Positions 23,136-23,196 of a stretch of DNA of 23,196 nt are shown piece by piece. Both the position numbers and the translations under genes were made by a program. Under the pieces are notes generated by a model. That model did not search any database and was not told the origin of the DNA. It saw only the letters and a list, made by a program, of their open reading frames with translations. Position 1 is the stretch's first letter. Every line of letters starts with the position of its first letter. This DNA is from CAZDCZ01 sp964504155. GTDB taxonomy: Bacteria; Bacteroidota; Bacteroidia; Bacteroidales; UBA12077. The stretch is from NCBI GenBank assembly GCA_964504155.1, contig CAZDCZ010000052.1, positions 1 to 23,196 of the forward strand, in the 5' to 3' direction.

Positions 23136-23196
23136 ATGGGTATTTACTATTTTTACATATTGTATTCTAAATATTTAGGCAAATATTATATTGGCC
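23136..23196 (+). CDS. GIY-YIG nuclease-domain protein, first 20 codons only
   Basis: ATG 23136 opens a frame that continues to the window edge without a stop and reads MGIYYFYILYSKYLGKYYIG. The YYFYILYS...KYYIG pattern is the start of the GIY-YIG domain in the small single-domain (about 80-100 residue) family related to UvrC/UPF0213. These proteins are numerous in Bacteroidota genomes, and from memory they are often found beside tRNA genes. The start lies 7 bases after the tRNA terminator, so it must use a promoter of its own that is not visible, or depend on read-through. Catalytic residues downstream are outside the window. Confidence 0.7.
   Translation, partial: MGIYYFYILYSKYLGKYYIG

Overview
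The window is AT-rich DNA from a member of the Bacteroidota. Four things point there: a cluster of type IX secretion / gliding genes (porU, porV, a porP/sprF paralogue, gldJ), promoters of the TTG-N(18-21)-TAnnTTTG type, the near absence of Shine-Dalgarno sequences, and secreted proteins whose predicted signal peptides end just before Gln. A gldJ gene next to murF suggests a gliding-type lineage. The genus cannot be named from the sequence alone.

Layout. 1-742 (minus) is the N-terminal part of a secreted beta-sandwich protein, a plausible T9SS client, cut by the window edge. 743-1405 has no intact gene; it holds a minus-strand terminator, a possible decayed gene end, and a cluster of 41-bp tandem repeats facing an inverted copy. 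1406-4688 (minus) is an operon of a duplicated coiled-coil protein followed by an MCE lipid-transport system (mlaE-mlaF-mlaD). 4920-5631 (minus) is a CoA-binding protein and a thioredoxin-fold protein. 5868-11497 (minus) is porU-porV-ispF. Divergently, 11722-14275 (plus) is porP/sprF then gldJ, with murF (14338-15609) after a terminator-like hairpin. 15656-19972 (minus) runs mtaB, inositol-phosphatase family protein, LpxL-type acyltransferase, family 2 glycosyltransferase. 20144-21466 (minus) is a PIN-PhoH protein. 21634-22938 (plus) is folC. The right end has tRNA-Val(UAC) with a clear promoter and terminator, then the first 20 codons of a GIY-YIG protein.

How the genes fit together. Most of the window serves the cell envelope. 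PorU processes and attaches T9SS cargo, PorV shuttles it, PorP/SprF-type proteins and GldJ belong to the secretion/gliding apparatus, and MlaEFD moves phospholipid between membranes. MurF makes the peptidoglycan precursor, and the acyltransferase and glycosyltransferase probably act on lipid A or surface glycan. The rest is housekeeping: IspF (isoprenoids), FolC (folate), MtaB (tRNA modification) and PhoH (RNA metabolism). I see no phage, CRISPR, transposase or defence cluster. The least ordinary elements are the repeat cluster, the coiled-coil partner of the MCE operon, and the tRNA/GIY-YIG junction.
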